Positions 1 to 8,197 are shown, counted from the stretch's first letter. The stretch is DNA of 16,976 nucleotides from Lachnospiraceae bacterium (GCA_024695225.1 JAILIO010000269.1:1-16976); one strand, 5' to 3'. Program-made: numbers and translations. The notes: generated from the sequence alone by a model not told the origin.

Positions 1-1
1 T

Positions 2-1648
2 TCATCAGTTACCTTATTCGTACCTTTGTCGGGGATCATGTCTATGATCGTCATATTTTTCTCCACGGGCTGTCAGGTGTTATGTTCAACGATGATAGGC
101 AAAGGTAAAAAGGATACCGCAAACCATATCTTTTCCATGTCTGTGATCTTTGTATTTTGTTCTTCAATTTTGATACTCCTAATTTACGGCTTTCAGTCTG
201 ATCTTTTGCTCTCACTGTATGGTAAAACGCCTGATAAAACTCCTGACATCTATCTGCATTTAAAACAATATCTTCACGGATATATGATCGGTATTCCCGC
301 CGCAATGCTGACGCAGCTGTTGGGACCGATGTGTGTGATGGACGGAGCGAAAAAACGTTTTATATTGTCTGCAATAACACTGTGTGTCGTTGACGTAACA
401 GGAGATCTGCTGAACGTATTTGTTTTCCACGGCGGCGTATTTGGTATGGGCGTCGCCACTTCTGTTTCATTTATGATCCAGTTTTTGATACTGTCGCTTC
501 ATGTTTTTACACATAGAGGATTCCTCAGATTTTCTGTTCACAAGGTTCCCCTGTCCCTTTTAATGGATCTTGCAAGAAACGGAGCGCCTGTATTTATACA
601 GTATATGGGAACGGTCCTTCGGGATTTTCTGATCAACAAGCTCAATATCATGTTAGCGGTTTCTGCTGTTGCAATTGCGGCAAAGGGCGTGCAAAACGAC
701 CTGAATCTGTTGATGTTCTGTGTTGGTCTCGGCATTGGCAAAACACTTCTCACAATGACGGGGATCTATTACGGTTCAAACGATAAAAACGGTCTGAAAA
801 AACTGTTTTCCGCTGCGATGAAACAGACATTCATGATATCCATCATAGTCTGCTTTATATTTTTTGCGATCGCCAAACCAATAGCCGATCTCTATTCCAA
901 TGATCCCGAAACGGTCATGTATGAGATCTTTGCGATCAGATGCATAGCGGTAAGCATTGTGTTTGATGCTGTACTCATCGCCTTTCAAAACTATCTGCAG
1001 GGGATACAAAACAGAAAGCTGGTAATCTTTATGAACTTCACAGATCGTCTCTTTGCACCTCTGATAACTGCTTTTGTTCTGGGTACTCTTTTCGGCACAA
1101 AAGGAATCATGGCGTCTATTGCAACGGCAAAGATCATACTTGCCATAGTGATGTTTGTGATCATCTCAATTAAAATCAAAAAAATCCCACACTCCGAGGA
1201 AGACTTCATGCTTTTACCCGCAGACTTTGGTGTTTCGGACGAGAATACCAGAGAAAGGCAGCTGTTCAGTATGGAGGATGTCATGAATGAAGGCATAGAA
1301 TCGGAACGATTTTGCACAGAGCATGGCATCGACAACAGTACGGCTAAATGGATATCTCTTTTCATCGAAGAGATCGGCGGCAATATCATAACGCATGGAA
1401 AACCCGCAAAAGGAAAGACCATATTGGCGGAATACAGACTTTTTACAGACGGATCAAAAATAGGACTTTGCTTTAGGGATTTTTGTGAATATTTCGATCC
1501 TGTTACATATTACAAAGAACAGGATAACGACGATCCGGAAAAAAACATCGGACTGAAGATCGTGATGAGCCATGCCAAAGACGTGGTTTATTATAACACC
1601 TTTAACACCAATAATATCATGTTATATCTGGATAAGGAGGTATTTTGA
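2..1648 (+). CDS. MATE-family transporter / flippase fused to a C-terminal HATPase (anti-sigma-like) domain, 5' partial
   Basis: The reading frame is open to the left edge (SSVTLFVPLSGIM...), so the start lies outside the window; the TTG at 26 and ATG at 38 fall inside a membrane segment and are unlikely starts. The first roughly 400 visible residues are a chain of hydrophobic segments with MATE-like features: an early STGCQVLCSTMIGKGKKD stretch (the usual 'G..G..S..iG.gd' loop) and NVFVFHGGVFGMGVATS in mid-protein. From about nt 1240 the protein becomes soluble and shows HATPase signatures: an N-box FIEEIGGNIITHG near 1361-1399, a G1-like LCFRDFCEYFDP near 1468-1503, and a G2-like NIGLKIVM near 1543-1566. 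MATE/MOP proteins export drugs or flip lipid-linked glycans; the ATPase-like domain resembles RsbW/SpoIIAB-type domains and probably senses or signals. The stop overlaps the next start by one base (TGATG), so the two are translationally coupled. The transporter family is fairly certain; the substrate is unknown. Confidence 0.85.
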   Translation, partial: SSVTLFVPLSGIMSMIVIFFSTGCQVLCSTMIGKGKKDTANHIFSMSVIFVFCSSILILLIYGFQSDLLLSLYGKTPDKTPDIYLHLKQYLHGYMIGIPAAMLTQLLGPMCVMDGAKKRFILSAITLCVVDVTGDLLNVFVFHGGVFGMGVATSVSFMIQFLILSLHVFTHRGFLRFSVHKVPLSLLMDLARNGAPVFIQYMGTVLRDFLINKLNIMLAVSAVAIAAKGVQNDLNLLMFCVGLGIGKTLLTMTGIYYGSNDKNGLKKLFSAAMKQTFMISIIVCFIFFAIAKPIADLYSNDPETVMYEIFAIRCIAVSIVFDAVLIAFQNYLQGIQNRKLVIFMNFTDRLFAPLITAFVLGTLFGTKGIMASIATAKIILAIVMFVIISIKIKKIPHSEEDFMLLPADFGVSDENTRERQLFSMEDVMNEGIESERFCTEHGIDNSTAKWISLFIEEIGGNIITHGKPAKGKTILAEYRLFTDGSKIGLCFRDFCEYFDPVTYYKEQDNDDPEKNIGLKIVMSHAKDVVYYNTFNTNNIMLYLDKEVF

Positions 1649-2712
1649 TGGTAGGTATTCTTAATGTTCAGTGGTTAAATAATTACGGTTCCATCATACT
1701 CGCTTACAGCATGCAAAAGAAACTGGATCAGCTTGGGGTCGACAACGAGATCATTGATTTTCGTCCCCATACTCCCAATGCGAGCGGGGAGATACCGAGT
1801 GTACACAAGGAAGAAAAGGCGTCTTCTCACGGCAAAATCGAAAAATGCGAAGAATTTCGAAAGCATTTCTTAAGAAGATCTGCTCCATATGTGGGAATAG
1901 AAAATGTGGATCAGCTGGATTATGATACCTATATTGCAGGTTCGGATACTATTTGGACACCACTCAGGGTAAATGATGTGGAAGCAAAGATGTATTACCT
2001 GGATTTTCTGGAAGGAAAAGACGTCAGAAGGATCGCCTGGGCTGCCTCCATTGGGTCTGAGGATAGTTCGGATCTGGAGATCATGCGTTCACATCTGACA
2101 CCGCGTCTTAAAAACTTTGATCATATTTCTGTCAGAGAGCGGGATACTGCCGCTTTTGTACAGAGTCTTACAGATAAAAAGGTCGTTAATGCCATCGATC
2201 CCGTGCTCATGCTGCATGAAGAGGATTACAGGAAAATATTGCCGGGGACCACAGATCCCGGCGAAAAATACATCTATGCATTTTTATTTGACGATCTTAC
2301 GGGTGGATATGACACGATCAATGAATTATCCGAAAAAACCAACCTTAAAGTCGTCGGTGATGTTAAACACAAGGAATGGATCGGCAATCTTCTGGTTGAT
2401 TCCTGTGATGACGGACCCACTGAATTTGTAGAGAGGATAATGAATGCCGAGTATATCATTACAGATTCCTATCACGGTTTTATTTTTGCAATGCTGGCAC
2501 ATAAGCCCTTTGTTTGTTATACCCGTTATAAAAGCGGGGTCCGTGCCCGCAATCTTTTAGAGGTTCTGGGACTTGAACATCATTATCTTATGAATAATGA
2601 AATCGGTACGGATCTGCTTCTGTCGAAAATAGATTATGACACTGTTTTTTGCAAAATAGATGCATGGGTCAAAACAAGCGATGAATTTCTTAAGGAAGCA
2701 CTTGCGGATTGA
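1648..2712 (+). CDS. Polysaccharide pyruvyl transferase family protein (CsaB-like)
   Basis: A 354-residue protein of the family that adds ketal-linked pyruvate from phosphoenolpyruvate to cell-surface sugars, a cytoplasmic step before export. Family marks: N-terminal MVGILNVQWLNNYGSI with the glycine/asparagine turn, GSDTIW at residues 98-103 (family consensus GSDqiW), VRERDT (usual 'sVRe..s'), and ITDSYHGFIFAML around residues 271-283, which matches the highly conserved tDSyHg..fa motif. ATG 1648 is chosen over the TTG at 1645 because AAGGAGG at 1634-1640 sits 7 bases before it. It overlaps the stop of the transporter gene by one base, so the pair probably works on one surface glycan or glycolipid; in that case the upstream MATE-like protein might be a flippase (inference). 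Members of this family also occur as stand-alone proteins with other or unknown sugar acceptors. Confidence 0.87.
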   Translation: MVGILNVQWLNNYGSIILAYSMQKKLDQLGVDNEIIDFRPHTPNASGEIPSVHKEEKASSHGKIEKCEEFRKHFLRRSAPYVGIENVDQLDYDTYIAGSDTIWTPLRVNDVEAKMYYLDFLEGKDVRRIAWAASIGSEDSSDLEIMRSHLTPRLKNFDHISVRERDTAAFVQSLTDKKVVNAIDPVLMLHEEDYRKILPGTTDPGEKYIYAFLFDDLTGGYDTINELSEKTNLKVVGDVKHKEWIGNLLVDSCDDGPTEFVERIMNAEYIITDSYHGFIFAMLAHKPFVCYTRYKSGVRARNLLEVLGLEHHYLMNNEIGTDLLLSKIDYDTVFCKIDAWVKTSDEFLKEALAD

Positions 2713-2723
2713 AGGACAGGCGG

Positions 2724-2963
2724 ATGATCGGACCGGAAATATCTCCCCTTTCCTCTCATTTTAGTTTATTCAGGAAAAGAAGACTTTGTTTGAGAACGAC
2801 GATCGGGTTTTCAGATGAGGAAGTGAATGAAGGGGAACGGCGAAATCCTTTAAATGACATGAATGACCTTTCAAAAAAAATTGTCATGAATGTGGCAAAA
2901 AAAATGGATTACGATTATGTAGGCGGAAAAAATATACTGCAGATCGTAATTAAAGTTGTGTGA
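2724..2963 (+). pseudogene. Probable remnant of a HATPase-domain gene (C-terminal end only)
   Basis: An open frame of 79 codons follows the pyruvyl transferase. ATG 2724 has a weak AAGGA at 2712-2716 before it. The first half is not recognisable. The last 35 residues (RNPLNDMNDLSKKIVMNVAK..DYDYVGGKNILQIVIKVV) read like the end of an anti-sigma-type HATPase domain: a degenerate 'fNPL' after the G1 box, a G2-like 'LsKKIVM' and a terminal 'Y.yv.g.N.L.i.i' strand. The same layout ends the transporter gene at 2-1648 (NIGLKIVMSHAK...YYNTFNTNNIMLYL). The N-box, most of the ATP pocket and the glycine pair of the G2 box are missing, so it cannot bind ATP in the usual way. I read it as a decayed duplicate or truncated gene; a small real protein cannot be excluded. 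Confidence 0.45.
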
Positions 2964-2973
2964 CGTAAATCAC

Positions 2974-3025
2974 AAAAAACGGATCACAGACTCGCTCAAC
3001 TGTTATGTTGAACTCCATCATCCGT
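2974..3025 (-). terminator. Weak intrinsic terminator candidate at the end of the YkgJ-like gene
   Basis: On the minus strand ACGGAT (3025-3020) pairs with ATCCGT (2984-2979), followed by a run of six T (2979-2974). Between the arms a second hairpin, TCAAC/GTTGA with a 6-base loop (3011-2996), can stack. The outer stem is only 6 bp and overlaps the 3' end of the coding region, so this is a modest candidate. Confidence 0.35.
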
Positions 3026-3562
3026 GTAAAGCACCTTTACATCATCTCCCCGATAAAGCGACCTCTCCTTTACCAGGTCGTAGATCCTCCGGTCCCCAAC
3101 AAGGATCTTCCATGCATCGTAGGTTGTCTTTAAAAACCGGCTCCCCAGTTCTGCCTCGGCTTCTATGATGGGGCATACGTAGGGGACATCCATATCGCTG
3201 TACACAAGGCAGAGCCTGCCATCCCTGTCTATATGAGGAGCTGCGGGATATGTCCTGCACTGTATGGGACGTTTCTCCCTTTCACAGAGGAATGTGCCAT
3301 GGCACTTTATGAAATAGACTTTTCCCTTCCAGGAGGGGGGAAAACCCAAATCCCCGGCATCGTCAGTCAGCCACTCAAAGCATGGATCCTCCATATCATG
3401 GACCTTTTCCTCCCCGGGAAGGAGGTACATTCCCATATCTTTATAGTTATCCACATCACAGCAGGAGGAACCGCAGATCTTTCCGCAGTCAAAGAGCACC
3501 GGATTCACCCGGTCCAGCATCTCGTAGATCCTGCGGTACTGCTCTTCGGTGATCTCCGCCAT
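2996..3562 (-). CDS. YkgJ-type (UPF0153) cysteine-cluster protein, putative Zn/Fe-chelating
   Basis: A 188-residue soluble protein. The cysteines are C26, C30, C34, C35, C61, C87, C93, C102, C118 and C130. The signature CEREKRPIQCRTYP (93-106) matches the YkgJ family pattern C....RP..CR.yP, and DCGKICGSSCC (25-35) is the family's N-terminal cluster. Members are predicted to hold zinc or an iron-sulfur centre; their biochemical role is largely unknown. ATG 3562 is chosen because it overlaps the stop of the upstream lipoprotein gene (TGATG), indicating translational coupling; the frame also allows GTG 3565. The preceding bases (GGTGGGGTG) give only a weak ribosome binding site, consistent with coupling. 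Why a cytoplasmic metal-cluster protein is paired with a lipoprotein is not clear from sequence. Family assignment is firm, function is not. Confidence 0.82.
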   Translation of the reverse strand: MAEITEEQYRRIYEMLDRVNPVLFDCGKICGSSCCDVDNYKDMGMYLLPGEEKVHDMEDPCFEWLTDDAGDLGFPPSWKGKVYFIKCHGTFLCEREKRPIQCRTYPAAPHIDRDGRLCLVYSDMDVPYVCPIIEAEAELGSRFLKTTYDAWKILVGDRRIYDLVKERSLYRGDDVKVLYTDDGVQHNS

Positions 3563-4620
3563 CACCCCACCGGTCCGCTCTGTGATGCTTTTTCCAAAAG
3601 TGTGAGGTTTACTTCGGGGGAAACGTACTGTTTCTCATCACAAAAAGCGTCCATCTCATCCTTTGTCACCTGTTTTGCCCCAAGCTCCACGAGTTTTGCG
3701 ATGAAGGCCTCTTCTTTTCCCTTATTTTCGGCATCACTGCTGTATACCTCAGGGGAAATGAGTACCTGCCCATCAGCCACATACTCCCTTACGAAAAAAT
3801 CGTCCCCATCCGTAAATCCCATATAGGACCCGTCGGCAGCTGCGGCTTCCCCGGCTTTCCCAAGATCGTAAAGTATTGACTCCGCAAAACTTGAGTAGTA
3901 TTCATTCAGGCTAAATACCAAACTGCCGAAACCGTTTCCGTCCAGTTTAGTTATGGTGTATCCGCTGGCGCCTGCGCCGGAGGAACCCCCGTATTCCACA
4001 TAGCCCGAATCATATAGTTTAGCATAACTCCTGTACCCATCCTCAAAACTGTAATTCAGCTCCAGCCCTTCGCCGTTGTAATTGATGATGCCGTTCCAAC
4101 TCATGAGACTGTCATCGGTACTCTCGAATCTGATGACCAGAAGTTCTTTCCCTTCCACGGTGATATAACCGTATTTTGTATCCGCATGAACCATCTCCAG
4201 TTCAGCCACGGCATCTCTGAGAGAAGACAGATCGTATGTTCCGTAAGGCAGACCCATATAGTATTCTTCATCAAGTCCCTTAAATGACTCGGCAGTCACA
4301 AGTTCGGACTCGCCTGAAAGAAACCGGCCGTATGCGGACGAAGCATCCGTTCCGGATCCTGTCCCCAAAATATCAGAAACCGCAGCCGGGGGCTCCGTTG
4401 ACAAAGACTGTTCCGTACCTGTTTCAAAGACGGTTTCCATAGTCTCCGATAAGGCGGAGTCCGTAAGCTTTTCTGTTTCCGAAGCTGCAGCCTGTTTACC
4501 TGTATCCTCCACAGCCGGCGCATTGCCATTATCTGAGCCTCCTCCAATACCGCAGCCTGCGATTCCCGCAGTCAGTGATACAGCTATCAGGCATGAAATG
4601 ATCCTTTTCTCTACAGTCAT
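3562..4620 (-). CDS. Hypothetical lipoprotein, secreted and membrane-anchored
   Basis: 352 residues. The N-terminus has the lipoprotein layout: charged MTVEKR, a hydrophobic core, and a lipobox ending IAG-C with Cys23 as the predicted lipidation site. Residues about 24-105 are a low-complexity Gly/Ser/Thr/Glu linker typical of surface lipoproteins, which holds the mature domain away from the membrane. From about residue 110 there is a folded part rich in Tyr, Gly and Asp (YYMGLPYGTYDLSSLRD, and later DGDDFFVREYVADG, ISPEVYSSD), suggestive of a beta-rich domain. I do not recognise the family. The start ATG 4620 has GGAG five bases upstream. It is coupled to the YkgJ-like gene downstream by a one-base stop/start overlap and has its own promoter candidate at 4770-4797, so the two form a small operon separate from carAB. 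Confidence 0.75.
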   Translation of the reverse strand: MTVEKRIISCLIAVSLTAGIAGCGIGGGSDNGNAPAVEDTGKQAAASETEKLTDSALSETMETVFETGTEQSLSTEPPAAVSDILGTGSGTDASSAYGRFLSGESELVTAESFKGLDEEYYMGLPYGTYDLSSLRDAVAELEMVHADTKYGYITVEGKELLVIRFESTDDSLMSWNGIINYNGEGLELNYSFEDGYRSYAKLYDSGYVEYGGSSGAGASGYTITKLDGNGFGSLVFSLNEYYSSFAESILYDLGKAGEAAAADGSYMGFTDGDDFFVREYVADGQVLISPEVYSSDAENKGKEEAFIAKLVELGAKQVTKDEMDAFCDEKQYVSPEVNLTLLEKASQSGPVG

Positions 4621-4769
4621 TTTTTCTCCATTCCAAGGGTTGTGGCCACCCCTTCACTCATACGCAGATTCCCATGTCGTTTTAAACACTCAAAAAACCG
4701 GCCAGAACCCCTCCTTAACAAAACATCCCGCCGTTAACACGGTCACAAAGCCCTTCATGACTATTCTTC

Positions 4770-4797
4770 ATTATACATCCCGCACCGGATTAGTAAA
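4770..4797 (-). promoter_or_regulatory. Sigma-A type promoter candidate for the lipoprotein/YkgJ pair
   Basis: On the minus strand TTTACT (4797-4792) and a perfect TATAAT (4775-4770) are separated by 16 bp. It lies just after the carB stop and about 150 bases before the lipoprotein start, leaving a leader of roughly 140 bases. The -10 is perfect; the -35 matches 4 of 6 bases. Confidence 0.5.
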
Positions 4798-4803
4798 GGG
4801 AAA

Positions 4804-7800
4804 CTATATAGGCATTACACCTATAGTCATTTCCTCCAGCACATCCAGAAGCACGCGCACAGTGTCCAGTGAAGTGAACATAGTGACCCTCTGTTCGCTT
4901 GCGCACCGCCTGATGGCCACCCCGTCTTCGTAATGTACCCCGGAGAGTATGGCCCTGGTGTTCACCACATAACTCACATAACCTGCGCTTATGGATTCCA
5001 GTATCTCTGTGCTGCCCTCGCTCATCTTCTTGCGGCGCCTTGTCCTGACACCGTGCTCCTTGAAATATGCCGCAGTCATGGTGGTGGCCTCGATGTTGAA
5101 TCCCATATCGTAGAATCTCTTTGCCAAAGGCAGGGCTTCAGCCTTGTCCTCATCCGCAAGGGTAAATATGACCGTGCCGTAATTTCGGATCTTTATCCCC
5201 GAAGCCACAAGCCCTTTATACATGGCCCTGTGCAGCTTTTTGTCATAACCGATGGCCTCCCCGGTGGATTTCATTTCCGGGGAAAGATAGGCATCCATGC
5301 CGGACAGCTTTGAAAATGAGAACACCGGTACCTTCACGTACCATTTGTCCCCGGGAGCCGGATTCATTTCACTGATCCCCTGCTCCCTCAAGGATATGCC
5401 GAGGCTCACCCTTGTTGCGATATCAGGAAGCGGGAAGCCCGTAGCCTTTGAAAGGAAAGGCACCGTCCTGGAAGATCTGGGGTTCACCTCTATGATAAAC
5501 ACATTTTCATCCGGATCCACTATAAACTGTATGTTGAACAGTCCTCTTATCCCTATGCCAAGTCCTAATTTACGTGTATAATCCCTGATGGTTTCAGTCA
5601 CCCTTTCGGAGACGCTGAAGGTGGGATAGACGCTTATGGAATCGCCGGAATGGATACCTGTTCTCTCCACCAGTTCCATTATCCCGGGAATGAAGACCTC
5701 ATCTCCGTCACACACCGCATCCACTTCCAGTTCCTTGCCGCTGATATATCTGTCCACCAGCACAGGTTTGTCTTCATCTATCTCCACCGCTGTGTGCAGA
5801 TAATGCCTGAGTTCCTTCTCCCCGGAAACGATCTGCATGGCTCTGCCACCCAGTACAAAACTGGGCCTCACAAGTACCGGATAACCTATTGAGGCTGCCG
5901 CCCTTACGCCCTCTTCGATGTCCGTGACCGCCACTCCCTTTGGTTCCGGTATGTCGAGATCCTCCAGAAGTTTTTCAAACCTGTCTCTGTCTTCTGCCCG
6001 TTCGATGGCCTCACAGTCGGTGCCTATCAGTTTCACGCCTCTTTTGTACAGTGGCTCTGCCAGATTGACGGCCGTCTGGCCGCCAAGTGTTACTATGACT
6101 CCCTGCGGCCTTTCAAGTTCTATTATGTTCATAACATCCTCTGTGCAGAGGGGCTCGAAGTACAGTTTGTCGGAGGTGGTATAATCCGTGGACACCGTTT
6201 CAGGGTTATTATTGATCACTATGGCTTCGTATCCGGCTTCCCTTATGGTGTTCACCGCATGTACCGTGGAATAGTCGAATTCAACACCCTGACCTATCCT
6301 GATGGGGCCTGCCCCCAGAACTATGATCTTGGGTCTTTCAGTGACCAGGGATTCATTTTCTCCCTCATAGGTGGAATAGAAATAAGGGACATAACTTTCG
6401 AATTCGGATGCGCAGGTGTCGATCATCTTGTAGACAGGGAATATCCCTTCCCTTCTTCGCATCTCAAATATCTCTTCCTCGGGCATCCCCCACAAGATTC
6501 CGATCTGACAGTCGGAGAAGCCCATCTTTTTGGCTTCCCCGAGAACTTTTGGATCCTCTTTATTTTCCCGGATCACCTGCTCTTCCTCTATGATATTTGA
6601 TATCTTTTCAAGGAAGAACCTGTCAATCCCGGTCCTTTCGGAGATCACAGAGACATCGGATCCTTTGTAAGGTATTTCTGAATGATCACACACAGAGGCT
6701 GCAGAGGAGCTGCCTCCCTGCTGCCCACAGGGATCTGCCCCGCAGGTTGGATCTCCCGGCAGTCCACAGAAATCTGTCCCACAAGTGTGATCTCCCGGCT
6801 GTCCACATGAATCTTCCCCGCAGGATGGATCTCCCTGCTGTCCACAGGGATCTGCCGACCAGCGCCTCAATAGTTCTGCGATGCCGTAGATCCTGTCTCC
6901 GGAATTGTTCAGGATATCCTCCCAGATCTCCTCATCCCCGGCCTCCTCATATTTTTCAAGCTGCAGATGGACAGTGCCCCCCTCCAGTGATCTAACCGCT
7001 TTCAGAAGGCTCTCTTCAAATGTCCTGCCTACGCTCATGGTCTCCCCTGTAGCCTTCATCTGGGTCCCCAGGGACTGGTCTGCATCCGTGAATTTGTCAA
7101 AGGGGAATCTGGGCATCTTGGTCACTATATAGTCCAGGGCCGGCTCAAAGCAGGCGGGGGTATTTGCCAGTTCTATCTCTTCCAGTGTATAGCCCACGCT
7201 TATCTTGGCGGAAACCCTGGCTATGGGATAGCCGGAGGCCTTTGACGCCAGTGCCGACGATCTGGAGACCCTGGGGTTAACCTCTATAAGATAATAGTCA
7301 AAGGAGTTTGGATCCAGCGCAAACTGTACATTGCATCCCCCCTCAACCTTCAGTGCCCGGATCAGTTTGAGGGCGCTGTCTCTCAGCATATGATACTCTT
7401 TGTCAGTCAGGGTCTGTGATGGGCATACCACTATGGAATCTCCGGTATGTATCCCCACGGGATCCAGATTTTCCATATTGCATACGGTTATCGCAGTGTC
7501 GTTTGCGTCCCGTATCACCTCGTACTCTATCTCTTTAAAGCCTTTTACACTTTTTTCCACCAGCACTTCACTTACAGGGGACAGTTCGAGCCCTGCAGAG
7601 AGAAGTTTTTCAAGTTCATCTTCATTTTCCGCAAAGCCTCCCCCGGTGCCTCCCAGGGTAAAGGCGGGTCTCAGCACCACAGGATAACCGATCTCTTCGG
7701 CAGCCCTTCGCCCCTCCTCCAGGTCGTGGACCACGATGGATGGCAGCACAGGCTCTCCAAGGCTCACACACAATTCCTTGAATTTCTCCCTGTCCTCTGC

Positions 7801-8175
7801 CCTCTCTATGCTGGATGGATCGGTGCCCAGAAGCTCGCATCTGCACTCGGAAAGGATGCCTTTTTTTGCCAGCTGCATGGCCAGGTTCAGTCCGGTCTGA
7901 CCGCCTATCCCAGGGAGGATTGCGTCCGGTCTCTCCCGCCGGATTATCCTGGCCACATACTCCAGATTCAGCGGTTCCATATAAACCCTGTCAGCCACAG
8001 AGTTGTCAGTCATGATGGTGGCCGGATTTGAATTGCAGAGTATGACTTCATATCCCTCTTCCTTAAGGGCGAGACAGGCCTGAGTGCCGGCGTAATCAAA
8101 TTCCGCCGCCTGCCCGATCACTATAGGGCCTGAGCCTATCACCAGTATTCTTTTGAGATCAGTCCTTTTTGGCAT
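4804..8175 (-). CDS. carB: Carbamoyl-phosphate synthase large subunit with a cysteine-rich tandem-repeat insertion
   Basis: 1123 residues from ATG 8175; typical CarB is about 1060-1075. It makes carbamoyl phosphate from bicarbonate, two ATP and ammonia passed from CarA, feeding pyrimidines and arginine. N-half: PKRTDLKRILVIGSGPIVIGQAAEFDY at residues 2-28, then the first ATP-grasp domain with LIEVNPRVSRSSALASKASGYP. The second half starts near residue 614 with IIVLGAGPIRIGQGVEFDYS and repeats the ATP-grasp plan (IIEVNPRSSRTVPFLSKATG). The end (from about residue 1000) is the MGS-like allosteric domain. Between 'IAELLRR' and 'TGIDRFFLEKI', where relatives have about ten residues, there is an insertion of roughly 65 residues containing four 13-residue repeats (441-492). 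ATG 8175 is preferred over GTG 8184 because AAGGGG lies 8 bases before it and CarB normally begins MPKR. A 22-bp gap separates it from carA. Confidence 0.97.
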   Translation of the reverse strand: MPKRTDLKRILVIGSGPIVIGQAAEFDYAGTQACLALKEEGYEVILCNSNPATIMTDNSVADRVYMEPLNLEYVARIIRRERPDAILPGIGGQTGLNLAMQLAKKGILSECRCELLGTDPSSIERAEDREKFKELCVSLGEPVLPSIVVHDLEEGRRAAEEIGYPVVLRPAFTLGGTGGGFAENEDELEKLLSAGLELSPVSEVLVEKSVKGFKEIEYEVIRDANDTAITVCNMENLDPVGIHTGDSIVVCPSQTLTDKEYHMLRDSALKLIRALKVEGGCNVQFALDPNSFDYYLIEVNPRVSRSSALASKASGYPIARVSAKISVGYTLEEIELANTPACFEPALDYIVTKMPRFPFDKFTDADQSLGTQMKATGETMSVGRTFEESLLKAVRSLEGGTVHLQLEKYEEAGDEEIWEDILNNSGDRIYGIAELLRRWSADPCGQQGDPSCGEDSCGQPGDHTCGTDFCGLPGDPTCGADPCGQQGGSSSAASVCDHSEIPYKGSDVSVISERTGIDRFFLEKISNIIEEEQVIRENKEDPKVLGEAKKMGFSDCQIGILWGMPEEEIFEMRRREGIFPVYKMIDTCASEFESYVPYFYSTYEGENESLVTERPKIIVLGAGPIRIGQGVEFDYSTVHAVNTIREAGYEAIVINNNPETVSTDYTTSDKLYFEPLCTEDVMNIIELERPQGVIVTLGGQTAVNLAEPLYKRGVKLIGTDCEAIERAEDRDRFEKLLEDLDIPEPKGVAVTDIEEGVRAAASIGYPVLVRPSFVLGGRAMQIVSGEKELRHYLHTAVEIDEDKPVLVDRYISGKELEVDAVCDGDEVFIPGIMELVERTGIHSGDSISVYPTFSVSERVTETIRDYTRKLGLGIGIRGLFNIQFIVDPDENVFIIEVNPRSSRTVPFLSKATGFPLPDIATRVSLGISLREQGISEMNPAPGDKWYVKVPVFSFSKLSGMDAYLSPEMKSTGEAIGYDKKLHRAMYKGLVASGIKIRNYGTVIFTLADEDKAEALPLAKRFYDMGFNIEATTMTAAYFKEHGVRTRRRKKMSEGSTEILESISAGYVSYVVNTRAILSGVHYEDGVAIRRCASEQRVTMFTSLDTVRVLLDVLEEMTIGVMPI
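6700..6855 (-). repeat. In-frame 39-bp tandem repeat (4 units) inside carB
   Basis: Four consecutive 39-base units, read on the minus strand from 6855 down to 6700. Translated: ADPCGQQGDPSCG, EDSCGQPGDHTCG, TDFCGLPGDPTCG, and a fourth that starts ADPCGQQG and then degenerates to GSSSA. Each full unit carries two cysteines (seven in all, plus one just after). Units have diverged by point changes while length stays exactly 39 bases, so the frame is preserved. This sits in the oligomerisation region between the two synthetase halves. Confidence 0.93.
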
Positions 8176-8197
8176 TTTAAACACCCCTTGTCATTAT

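Noticed and set aside
26..40. TTG 26 or ATG 38 as the start of the MATE gene
   Set aside because: The frame is open to the window edge and these codons fall inside conserved first membrane segments, with no ribosome binding site before them.
2959..2974. Perfect CRP-like palindrome TGTGA-N6-TCACA
   Set aside because: It lies between two convergent gene ends with no promoter nearby, so a regulator site there has no evident target; it is probably chance or part of a weak 3' structure.
4621..4769. Attenuator or leader peptide upstream of the lipoprotein (AAGGAGG near 4720, AACGGC/GCCGGTT pairing before a T-run)
   Set aside because: The stem is short with a bulge and a long loop, and no start codon lies at the right distance from the AAGGAGG; not strong enough to call.
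6645..6845. Alternate-frame ORF across the carB repeat array
   Set aside because: A 39-base period divisible by three keeps all frames open; the carB frame is the only one with homology on both sides.
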